Source: Temnopleurus reevesii
Lineage: Eukaryota > Echinodermata > Echinoidea > Temnopleuroida > Temnopleuridae
Reading direction: 5' to 3'
Assembly (NCBI GenBank): GCA_036244855.1
Contig: BQKZ01000291.1
Span: forward strand, 30,914 to 72,035
Length of the DNA: 41,122 bases
Part shown: piece by piece, positions 29,606 through 39,332 of the stretch
Layout: each line of letters begins with the position of its first letter
How positions within the stretch are numbered: the stretch's first letter is position 1
The notes under the pieces: generated by a model
What the model was told of the DNA's origin: nothing
Database searches by the model: none
What the model saw: the letters and a program-made list of their open reading frames with translations, nothing else
Position numbers and translations under genes: made by a program

Positions 29606-29783
29606 TGGGGGTGTTGCTCAAAGGTTGCAATTGATCGCAACTTGCAGTTGGTCGGTACGCGCCAATCAAAATCATAGTTTCATGCGCGTATTGTTAAATG
29701 CGCACACCACGAGCGAATGAAAATGTGCGTTATAATTTGCAAAGTTGCAGTTGATTTGCAGTTGATTTTGAGCAACACCCCCT
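29606..29783. mobile_element. MITE, family 3, best-preserved copy
   Basis: Ends GGGGGTGTTGCTCAAAGG and TTTTGAGCAACACCCCC are inverted repeats, flanked on both sides by TAT. Interior includes GCAACTTGCAGTTGGTCGG, CGCCAATCAAAATC and GCGAATGAAAATGTGCG. Non-coding, about 178 bp. Confidence 0.8.
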
Positions 29784-30937
29784 ATAAAAGTTTTAGTCTT
29801 TCCATAACTCCACTTGTGTCTTATATCATTAATTATTCCTTTTCCATAACAAAAATTTAAATCTCTTTAAATTACAATGTCATTATTTCTGAGTTTTTAA
29901 CTGGTGTGAGGGAAAATTGCCTATCAAGAACAGAATTATTGAAGAAAAAGAGACCAGGAAATCTCAGATACATGCAACAATCCTTCCAAAGATTCTCGTT
30001 AACCTATTCACCATATATTCATTTCAATCGCCAATCTATGTTGAGAGAATACTAATATTGCAACTAAGGCTGGAAAATAGACGATGTGCTAATGGTAGCA
30101 ACTAAAGCCTGTATAAATAAAAATTCTGCATAAAAAGGCCAAAAAATAAATATCACTGTGTGAAACTGAGGTATGTGTGTTTTTAACCTGATTTTTAAAG
30201 TTCCTGAAAAAATATATTTGATTTGCACTTTTAAAGGCATTCCTCGATTGTCCAATGAAAAGAAAAATACCCAAACCATAAAAATTATAGTTAAAAATAT
30301 TCCGCCCAGATCCTTTGATGTAATCACGAAAATGACAAAATTGTGAGAGCAACTTTTGGAGGACAAACTCTAGAACTTATTGCGCTATGTTCACCATTTA
30401 CTATGGGAAGGTTGTGAAGTAGTTGTAGTGTTTGCTTGCTATGATATACTTGTATCTGTTTTAATTAGCATAAGAACATAAGAAATTGAAGTTCTGAACT
30501 TCTACTGATATACCATTCTGTTTCATTCTGAAGAATTCACCAATGGGCCAACAAATAGTAAAAATCTTAGGTTAAAGAAGTAGAAAAAATGGTAATACAT
30601 AGACATAATTCTACAAAAAATTATTTTCCTGTCCTTCCTCTCGCCAATACTTTTGTTCTAAAAAACAAACTAAAGCTTCAATATATCCACCTTTTTGAAG
30701 CACCTTTCTCCAACTGCTTTAAACTCGAGCCTCTTCCGTCCAAATCTTATCAGAACTATCCAACTTCATTTCTATATGTGCGTCCAAACCACAAAAGTGG
30801 GCCATCGCCTTCACGAATAACTGAAGTTTCTATGTACACCACTCAAAACATGGTGTTAAATTCAACTGGTGTTTATCTGAAATGGATACCAGGATGGTGC
30901 TGGAATCCACATGAACAATATCATTGTTGTTAATTTT

Positions 30938-31037
30938 ACACCAACCAGTGTTAGTTTACACCAACTGGTGTTTAGTTTACACCAACTGGTGTTTATTTTA
31001 CACCAACTGGTGTTAATTTAATACCGCCCGGTGTTAA
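30938..31037. repeat. Tandem array of 21-bp near-palindromes
   Basis: Units starting at 30938, 30958, 30979, 31000 and 31021 each contain ACACCAACTGGTGTT or a variant, a near-perfect dyad, spaced 20 or 21 bp. The consensus is (T)TTTACACCAACTGGTGTTTA. Confidence 0.85.
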
Positions 31038-31602
31038 TATCGGACAACACCAGTTTAATTAAACGCCAGTGTTTTCGCAGTGTAGAAATATCCCTCGAGA
31101 AAGCCTGATAACACTCAACTTTACAGGTTTTTAGATGGACTAACACCAAACTCATCTAGGACAGGAATTATTTTGCAAACAATTAAAACAATCTTCCCTA
31201 AATTGGCAGCATGTGAAGTTATATTTCATCTCTACAAGATCTAAGCAGAACAACATAAATTATACAGATCCAAAAGTTGAGGTGAAATCTTGCAAAACTT
31301 TACTTGAAAATGTAAATGTTTAACTACTTCATTGTATTGCCAATCAAAACGTTGTTAGAAATCTTAGTGTTCATTCATTTGGGCTAAAACTTAAAATAAA
31401 TATCAGGCATTACCTAAATTAGTGAGAAATTGATTTGCACCAATTATTGTTAATTATGGTACAATTAGTATTATCGGCCAGTCCCTTTCAATGAGCTCCA
31501 TGCCCAACACTTATAATACCAGATGCGAAAGTAATATATTAACATATAAATACATGCAGCTGCTTTAAAAAAAACTAATTTTGAGATGCTTGACAACATA
31601 TC

Positions 31603-32211
31603 TAAGGCTTGACCAGACTTCACAAAAAATGAAAAAAAATTCTCTGATTTTTTTTTGTATAATATTGACTGAAGAATTTGAAAATAACAATAAAAAAAAA
31701 ACTTGATCTATGTCATCACGTTTCTTATTAACAAAAACAAAACAAAACCCAGAATAGCCAAGGAGAAGGAATGGTTCACAAAGTAGTAGCAAATAATCAA
31801 TAAGTGTCACAAAATGTTCTTCCAAAATCATTTTTTAAAAATCCATTTGTTTTGCTTACCTTTTTAAAATACCTGTTTTTATTCAATGAAACTTTTGAAA
31901 AAGTGATCAAATTTCAATGCTTGAATCAAAAACTTTTGAAAAGATGAACACTCAAAAATATAACTTTTATTGAGAAGGTGCTGTGAAAAAAAGTCATGCT
32001 CTTTTTAAAATTCATTTTACTCCACATCTCTTGATTATCGGATAAGCAGTGTCAGCAGTTCCCTTTGTTTAAAAAAAATTACATAACATATCAAAATATA
32101 CTTGTTTCAAATATTTGAAGAAGAAGATTAGGGTGTTTTGCTACTAATTCTGAAAACATTGATGATTTGAAACCTAATAGTATCATTTTTTTCAGGTCTG
32201 GTCAAGCCTTA
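31603..32211. mobile_element. 609-bp element with terminal inverted repeats
   Basis: Left end TAAGGCTTGACCAGACTT and right end AGGTCTGGTCAAGCCTTA match over 18 bases with one mismatch. The interior is AT-rich with no transposase open frame, so it is non-autonomous. Confidence 0.65.
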
Positions 32212-32713
32212 ACTTTTTTTCAAACTACATTATTTTGTAACAGCTGCAACATGATGTAAAATTTTACAGAAAATCATAAAACATAAAAAGATAAAAATAA
32301 AAACAAATATAAGAAATATCAAATTCTACATCAATTTCAAATAGAATTATTAAATAATATGAGAGATAGTGACAGCTGCACAGAAAAATCAAGAAACTAT
32401 ATATCACTACTTATTTAAATTTGAAGAAAATAACCGCAAACGTTTGAATTTTACTGTATTTGTCTTTTACAATGAATAATTAAGCTATTCTACTTAACTA
32501 GATCTTATACCAGCTGCCTTGAAAATAAATCTTATATTACGAATTATCATTATCGATATTAAGCAAATTAAATAAACAGAGCTTTTTAACCAGGAAGAAA
32601 TGTTTAGATATCATGGCTTTTATATTCCATGCACTGAATACTTGTTTAACTGAATAATGTTCGTGTAATAATGTAAGATAATGATGAATTGGAGTTTGTG
32701 ATGAGCATTGTCT

Positions 32714-33233
32714 TAAAGGGGAACCAGCCTTTGAAATTATCGTGCTCTTATTGAATGAAGAAAAATCAGATGAACAAACTGTGAAAATTTGAGCAAAATC
32801 GGACAATCCGTTCAAAAGTTATGACTTATCAAAGTCACAGAGATTATGACGATCCGTGCGATCGGCAATTTGACGGAATCCGTGACGTCATGTCGGACAA
32901 CTCCTCATTTACTCTGTATACAAATTGTCACATTTTCTGTTTTTTTTCCAGAAAAGTCAACAAAATGCTGATTTTCGATTGGGGTATAGCATTTCTGTAT
33001 TGATTCTGCATGTATTTTGAGAAGAATGATGTCGCAACCTTACTCTAAAGTTTACATTAATCCATTTTTTTAAAAATTGTATGTACAAAGTGAATGAGGA
33101 GTTGTCCGACATGACGTCACTGATTCCGTCGAATTTGCCGATCGCACTGATCCCCATCAGCGATAGGTATCGTCAAATCTCAGTGACTTTGAAAATTCAT
33201 AACTTTTGAACGGGTTGTCCGATTTTCCCTTTA
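32714..33233. mobile_element. Large inverted-repeat element with TGACGTCA in both arms
   Basis: Left arm (about 32795-32925) and right arm (about 33080-33228) are long inverted repeats. Shared blocks are AATCGGACAA, CGTTCAAAAGTTATGA, GCGATCGGCAA and TGACGTCATGTCGGACAACT. The ends are TTAAAGGGGAACC and TTTTCCCTTTAA. Non-coding; a degenerate relative lies at about 17567. Confidence 0.75.
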
Positions 33234-36200
33234 AAAAGATCTATTCCATTTTGTGATCTTCTACTCCACTATCACCAATATGTTATAGGACGTCTCCCTA
33301 AATTGAAATACAGCCAACATATGCCTGCACATTCTAACATTCGGTATACAATTGACATATTTATGGAGCAAGGTCGTTATTTGTGCAATAGTTCAAACTT
33401 CTGAACGAATACACACACAAACAGACAAACACACCAATATTTCCCCATGTTGCTGCATGGCGGAGCACATTTAGAAGGCATCCTTCTTGTATAAAGCTTC
33501 ATTGAAGAGCCAGATTTGCAAATCTTGTTAAATGTAAATTCATGGACCACGAATTGATTCTCGTCCAATTAAATATGAAGTCTACAGTGATTACTGAAGA
33601 TTTAATCTTCATATTTCTACCATTTTGTTCTGCAATTTTTCTCAATTCTATTACTGTGTGAGCTACCAATGGCGTTGTGCTCACGGTTCGTAAATGAAAG
33701 AGGGCCAAAACAATTCAGCAATGCAGCACATCATCAACATGTTTTGTGATTGATTTTTTGTTTCAGCAATTTAGAATTGAGTATTTAAGAGGCTTAAAAA
33801 AGAATTAAAAGACAAAAAGTAAAAAAACACCTGGGCAAATTTATCGATCATGGATTTTTAACTCCATTCAGGTGAATGATGTGAAAACAGAGACCAACTT
33901 TCCGAAATTTACAGAGCTGCCTGTTTGACACAAGCTTTACAAATGTCATGTAACATAATCACAAATAAGGAAAAAAATTATTCAAAAGGCTAGAGCAAAG
34001 ATGCCAACTCCACAGAATTTTCAGAGTAGATTTGATTTGGATGAGTGTAAGCACTGACGGTCTATGAAAGAGCAGAATCAAATGTCTTTGATATAAAAAA
34101 ATTCTATAATCACAGTCCCCTTCAAAATAAACCTTCCTACATACAATTTTTATTTGTTTTCTGATTTGTAGCATAGTTAATATGCAGAGTGGTCATCACT
34201 CAAAAAGTTCATAAAATGAAGTAAAATATGTGTAGGGGAAACTGGAAATCAGACCTATGAAAAGGTTCACCACTTAATGGACTTCCCCCCCAAAAAATAA
34301 TACTGTAGGTTAAATTACATATGTGGCAAAAAAAAACACCCCCATACCATATTATCACCCTTGCTATAACTATCAAGCTATAATGTACATGTAGATGAAG
34401 TCACTGGCACCCATGATCTGAAGAATTTCTAGTTGAAGCAAATTCATACAATGACTATCCAATCCCATGAATTTGAAGCGGCAGGTTGTAAAACATTGGG
34501 ATATAATGCTTCCACAAATCAATCTAGAATTCTTTTTTTTTTAACCATGACATTTGATTCAGCTGTCTTCATCAGAATTTACATCCTAATTCTGATCACT
34601 TTCAAATCATTCTGAAGAGTTGGCGTCTCTGCAGGAGCTTTATAAAGGCAATCTTATTGCAATTAAACTCACAAAATTACCACGATGTGAATACAAATAA
34701 TACAGAAATATGAAAACAAATCATCATCAATCGTTGTGGTGAAACAAAAACTTGCATAATATCAACACATAACATATCAACTTGTAAAGCAACGCACCGG
34801 TGAAAAATAATCTTCTGGAAGTCAAAATTGGCCTTAAATGCTATTACCTAAGCACATCATACTGGTTTCGTTGCATAATGCTTGCAAAAATAACAATATC
34901 ATAATTGAGTAGCATAATACTTGACATGCATACCCTCAAAATACAAAATATCATTAAAAATACACCAAAGTAAAAATTAAATAAAAAGAAACATAACACG
35001 AGAAAGACTGTTATTTTCCGAGGTATTTTCTGAGTCATACATGTGACATAAACAAATAATAACACTTCGTTCTTCTTAAAATTGTTACAGCATCGTGAAC
35101 TGCTCAAGTCTGCCTTAAATGTGTTCACACAAGACACTTTCAGAGGTTAATAAGTCGTTGTCTGCTACAAATGTAACAAGAGATAATCAAATCCTTTGAA
35201 CAATTGTGTTTTTCTGGTGAAGAAGATGTCAGAAGTCTGTGCTTTGAATAAGATAATTAACAACACTGTCATGTTAAAAAAAAATGAATACAGATTTCCA
35301 TTCGTAGCAAACGTAAATTTGCAAAAATAGAAAACGTACAGAGGTATGGACAAAATGATTGCACTATATGAGTTGGGCCAAGTGAGGGCGGTATTACTAA
35401 AATCCTGTCTCTCAACATTGTTCTAATTTTCCCTGAATGCAGCAGCACACCCCTAACACATGAACTGGCCTGTTAAATAAGCTTAAAAATATCTCGACGC
35501 CTACGTATATCAGCCATTCCACACCATCACGTTTCGTTAAACCATACATGTCTTTAAGAATCAAATACAGAACCTTCGTTGCAAAGCTTTTTTTCAAAAA
35601 TTCAACCAGCTTTTTCCTTTATCATGTAATATCCAGCCCACCATCTGGTAACCTTAAATAATCCCCTTGCATATCACGTGCGTAAGAACGCACCCATCAC
35701 ATTGCATGCACCCGAGGGACAGATGTGTGCTGGCAATACAGTCATATGAAGGTCCTGTTCACACTGGAATTTAATCTTGTCTCACAGAGTGTCCAATAAG
35801 GATTAGGTTGTTTAAACTTTGATTTAAACCTGAGCTAAGCCAGAGTTAAACCAACATCAGCTGAATTCCTGTAATGATGTAAAATTTTAAAGCAACCTCT
35901 AAATGGTGATATCAATAAATATGATTAACGGTTGCTGAATGTTGGCTAACATACAATGCACGCCAAACTATATTGCTTACATGTTTTCACTATAAAGCTG
36001 AGAACATTGGCATCACTGGACCATATCTACTGTTCTGAGCTTTTCAGTGATAACAGGTATAATCAGATGCAGGTTTTCGTTGGATTAGTCGGCTCTGGTT
36101 TACTCATCACTGCGACAAGCTCTATGAAACACTTTGGATCACTCACATTACAATTACAAATGGTGGTTCAAGATTGTTATCCAGCGTGAAGATAGATTCG

Positions 36201-36243
36201 AGCAGAACATGACCTAAGGATGGTTTCCTAGAAGGTGGCTGGA

Positions 36244-38019
36244 TCACTGGAAGGCTTGATGGAATCTAGGTAACGAATGCATCCCAGAGAACGGTGTCTG
36301 GGCCGTACCCATGTGCTGCCCCATCTGGACATGATTGATATGACTGGTGTCCATCGGAGGTAGGACTCCTCCGGTCTGATCCTGGTGCTGCTGATGCTGC
36401 TGCATCCCCTGTTGAGGTAGTTGCGTTTGCGGGATGTTAAGAGGGGACTGCGGCAGGGTAGCAGGGGGCGTGTTAGGCGGGAGCGACATAGGGGGAGAGG
36501 TGGGTGTTGGGGGTGCGGCGGGGGCGAGCGCTTGCCCCTGCTGCTGTTGCATTGCGTTGAGGGGTAGGAACCCAAGAAGCTGACCAAGGTCGACCCCACC
36601 AGGACCAAGCGCGTCCTGCATCATCTGTCCCCGCCCTAGATTGCAGTTGTCCAGTCCTCCCAGGTCCATGGGGTCGTTCATCTTGAGGACCTCGTTCTTG
36701 ATAGTGACCTTGGGTTGTATCTGAGATTTGAACCTAGGTACTGGCGGTATCTTCAAGAGTTCTGTGAACTGCTGCGGTTGCGACATGGTGCAGGGAGGGG
36801 GCGGGAGGTTGGCAGCGGGGGGAGGCTGCGGAAGCGATTGCTGCATCGGGTACATGAACTGCTGCTGATGCTGCTGCCCCATAGGAGACATCTGCTGGTG
36901 GTGGTGGTGATGATGGTGGGACAGTTGCTGCTGTTGATGCGGATGTTGCTGGAGATGGTGGTGTTGATGCTGGAGTTGATGATGATGATGTTGCTGCTCT
37001 TGATGCAGGTGCTGCATCCCGAGCATATGTTGTACCGTGGTGACACCAACAGCCTGCAACTGCTCTCCTAACCGTACCCGTAGCTCCATATCATCCTCCT
37101 TATGACTCTTGCGGGTGTGCCGCACTAAATGGTCCTTGCGCCCAAACCTCTGTCCACATGTCTGACACAAGAAGTCCTTTCTACCCGTATGCACCACCAT
37201 GTGCCTCCGAACATCCTTGCGCGTGTAGAACCTCCGATCGCAATGCTCACATTGATGCTTCTTCTCCTTCACGCCCGTTGACTTACCCGAATGCAGCTTA
37301 AGATGCTGCAGGAGTGTCTCTGTGCTTTCAAAGTCCTTTTCACACAACTTACAAACCAGTTCTCCTGACGCCGCCGCATGCAGCGCCAAGTGCTTCTTGT
37401 AGCCAGGTTTCGTGCTGTAGACCTTCCCGCATTCATTGCATCGATACGCCTCCTTGTTGGGGTCGTGCGTCTGAAGGTGGTTCTTCAGATGATCCTTACG
37501 GTGGAATTTCTTGTTGCAGTGCGTGCAGCAATGCATCTTATTCGGCGAATGTGTTGCCATGTGTCGTAAAAGCTTGTATTTGGAAATGAACGCCTTCGAG
37601 CATCCGCTATGTGAACATACAAAGGGTCGTTCCCCAGTGTGCATGTACGTGTGCGTCTTCAACTTCTCAGAGTTCACAAAAATCTTAGGGCATTCAGGAC
37701 ACGCGTAAGTCTTAGGTTCCTTTTTAGCCCTACCCCGTCGAGGTTTACCCGTTTTAGTATCCTTTTCAGTTTTCAAAACAACGCCGTCTACCTTCCCGAC
37801 ATCTCCGCCTAGAAGCAGGCTGTCGCCGGCGACTGTGGAAGGGGCAATGGGCGATTTGGCTTTCGGCTTGCGCCCTCTCTTGACACGTTTGCTCTCGCAG
37901 GGGTGTGATTCGAGCTGTGCGAATGTGCTGAAGACTTCGGTGCAAGTGGAGCACTTCCAGGGTTCCGCTGATGGACTACTGTTGTTGTTATTATCACTAC
38001 ACTGGTAGCTTGTGCTGGC
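36244..38019 (-). CDS. PLAG1: PLAG-family gene, main coding exon
   Basis: Starts after a CATTTTTGTCTGCAG acceptor (minus strand) and ends with TGA at 36246-36244. The frame stays open upstream to an ATG at 38067, but those 16 codons cover the pyrimidine tract and acceptor and are taken as intron. It encodes all seven zinc fingers and the full C-terminal region (591 residues). Confidence 0.93.
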   Translation of the reverse strand, partial: ASTSYQCSDNNNNSSPSAEPWKCSTCTEVFSTFAQLESHPCESKRVKRGRKPKAKSPIAPSTVAGDSLLLGGDVGKVDGVVLKTEKDTKTGKPRRGRAKKEPKTYACPECPKIFVNSEKLKTHTYMHTGERPFVCSHSGCSKAFISKYKLLRHMATHSPNKMHCCTHCNKKFHRKDHLKNHLQTHDPNKEAYRCNECGKVYSTKPGYKKHLALHAAASGELVCKLCEKDFESTETLLQHLKLHSGKSTGVKEKKHQCEHCDRRFYTRKDVRRHMVVHTGRKDFLCQTCGQRFGRKDHLVRHTRKSHKEDDMELRVRLGEQLQAVGVTTVQHMLGMQHLHQEQQHHHHQLQHQHHHLQQHPHQQQQLSHHHHHHHQQMSPMGQQHQQQFMYPMQQSLPQPPPAANLPPPPCTMSQPQQFTELLKIPPVPRFKSQIQPKVTIKNEVLKMNDPMDLGGLDNCNLGRGQMMQDALGPGGVDLGQLLGFLPLNAMQQQQGQALAPAAPPTPTSPPMSLPPNTPPATLPQSPLNIPQTQLPQQGMQQHQQHQDQTGGVLPPMDTSHINHVQMGQHMGTAQTPFSGMHSLPRFHQAFQ

Positions 38020-39324
38020 CTGCAGACAAAAATGAAATAAAAAGGAGCAAATTAATGTCCATCTCACAGGGATCTATATGAATGATTGATACTCTGCTCG
38101 AAAATGGAAAGAAAGGTTGGTTAGAGATTCATAAGCAAACAATACAAATATCAAAGCATCTTGTTCCATGGATTTGTCATGTCTGTTACGCTAATGAGGA
38201 GTCCATGTATTTATAAAATTCTTTGAAATCTCGCATGTGTGTCACCTGCATAATTTGTTTCATACCTATTCAATTTCATTGTAAAGATGTCAAGAGATTC
38301 ACTTCTTTTATGTAACTGACATGACACCTTCTGGGAATTGCCCCGGTAGCAATTACACGCAAGCTATAGGAATAGAACAGAAGTTATGGAAAACAATTGG
38401 GCATTTACAATATGTCTACATCGGGTCATTTTGTAGTTATGACATTCTAAAAATGAATGACCACTGATCATATCTAATTTATATTTCATTTGAATGTAGT
38501 GCTGTCAAATGTCCAAAGTTTTGGGGAGTCACAAAATGGGGGTAAAAAGCATATCTAGTTTTGTAATAAAAAAACACTTAAAATAGTTGAAACATTTCTT
38601 TTGAATATTACTAGTGAAACTATAAAAGAATGGCTTATTACAAATCAGGGGAATACAATTGGAGGATGGGAGGAGAAATGGAGTTAGTAGAATGAAATTA
38701 AAGATGAAGGAGTGACTGGAAGAGGGAAAAGCGGAGTACCAGGATGAGAGAAGGACAGGGAAAGAAATATACAATTGATAGATTAAAATGGAGATGGAGA
38801 GAGGAGGGAGGGCGAGAGAAAGGGAAGATGGAAGAGGAAGTAAACAGGTGGAGGGATGAGGAAAGGAGGGAGATGCAAATGAAAGAGACTACTCTAAGGA
38901 TAGAGGGAAGGGTGAAGGAAGGAGAAATACAACAAGAAATTAAAGAGCAGAGAGGGGATGATGTGAGGTAGAGAGAAGTGATAGAGGGAAGACGAAAAGA
39001 AGGAAAGCATGGAAGGAAAGAAGGAACAATGAAGACAGCGGGGGTGTTGCTATAAAGTTGCAATTGGTATGCATATTTTAATTCGCACACTGGCTGCACT
39101 TTTGAAAAGACGCATATGATACAAAGGTTTTGATTGGCGTCCGCTGATCAATTACAACATGTAATTCATTGCAACTTTTTAGCAACACTACCCAAGGAAA
39201 AATGGAAGAATGAACAAGCAAATCTCACCTCTGATGGGTCTTGGTGCGAGTTCAATGTCGTGAAGAAAGCGTCTTGCGAGTTATTGTGTTTAAACGGTGG
39301 CGTCGGGATGGACAAATCATTCAT
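36244..39324 (-). CDS. PLAG1: PLAG-family zinc-finger transcription factor (join of 39324-39229 and 38019-36244)
   Basis: Two coding exons on the minus strand join in phase 0 to give about 623 residues. Seven C2H2 fingers span residues 137-338 and follow the PLAG order, with near-invariant stretches such as [19 protein letters not shown] and [20 protein letters not shown] diverged extra Cys-Cys-His-Cys motif lies at 55-73, a basic [12 protein letters not shown] nuclear signal at 76-87, a Gln/His-rich region at about 367-426, a VTIKNEV site fitting the SUMO consensus (mammalian PLAG1 is sumoylated in the equivalent region), the motif [13 protein letters not shown] at about 508-520 and the C-terminus [10 protein letters not shown], which is that of vertebrate PLAG1/PLAGL2. 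Family members are nuclear, DNA-binding activators of growth genes. Vertebrate PLAG1 is about 500 residues; the extra length is the N-terminus and the Gln/His region. Whether it is closer to PLAG1 or PLAGL2 is not decided here; an invertebrate pro-orthologue is likely. Confidence 0.93.
38630..39035. repeat. Purine-rich asymmetric tract (plus strand) in the PLAG intron
   Basis: About 400 bp dominated by GAA, GGA and GAG words. Open frames through it on either strand are low complexity (Glu/Arg/Lys or Ser/Phe/Leu) and not coding. Confidence 0.75.
39040..39193. mobile_element. MITE, family 3
   Basis: Starts GGGGGTGTTGCTATAAAGTTG and ends CAACTTTTTAGCAACACTACCC, inverted repeats; the interior carries GATTGGCGTCCGCTGATC in opposite orientation to the copy at 29606. 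It is close to the 5' splice site of the first PLAG coding exon. Confidence 0.7.
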
Positions 39325-39332
39325 TTGCTCAT
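39229..39332 (-). CDS. PLAG1: PLAG-family gene, first coding exon
   Basis: Minus-strand exon between acceptor CTTCCCTTCCAG and donor GAG/GTGAGA. ATG at 39324-39322 starts [12 protein letters not shown] and gives 32 residues that join in phase 0 to the main exon. The frame remains open to the acceptor, so an upstream in-frame start in another exon is possible. Confidence 0.7.

Larger units (their letters stand above)
24400..36243. other. 12-kb AT-rich region without protein genes
   Basis: Every open frame is short and shows no domain, signal or exon-like composition. Recognisable contents: a CT-rich tract (24641-24723), a 58-bp tandem repeat (25704-25820), TA runs at about 28485-28513, a family 3 MITE (29606-29783), a 21-bp palindrome array (30938-31037) and two inverted-repeat elements (31603-32211, 32714-33233). 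The part adjoining 36243 must include the 3' UTR of the minus-strand PLAG gene; how far that extends cannot be told from the sequence. Confidence 0.5.
38020..39228 (-). other. PLAG-family gene intron
   Basis: 1.2-kb intron between the two coding exons. On the sense strand it contains a long pyrimidine-rich stretch (38630-39035 as purines on plus) and a family 3 MITE ending 36 bases from the donor. No other exon seen. Confidence 0.7.

Noticed and set aside
36715..37071. Plus-strand 118-residue frame opposite the PLAG exon
   Set aside because: Shadow of the Gln/His-rich coding repeat on the other strand; Leu/Met/Val-rich low complexity.
38020..38067. Signal peptide at the start of the long PLAG frame ([10 protein letters not shown]...)
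   Set aside because: These codons are the pyrimidine tract and CTGCAG acceptor of an intron; a zinc-finger transcription factor would not carry a signal peptide.
38698..39099. Ser/Phe/Leu-rich minus frame and Glu/Arg plus frame in the PLAG intron
   Set aside because: Both derive from the purine-rich tract; no splice context or domain.
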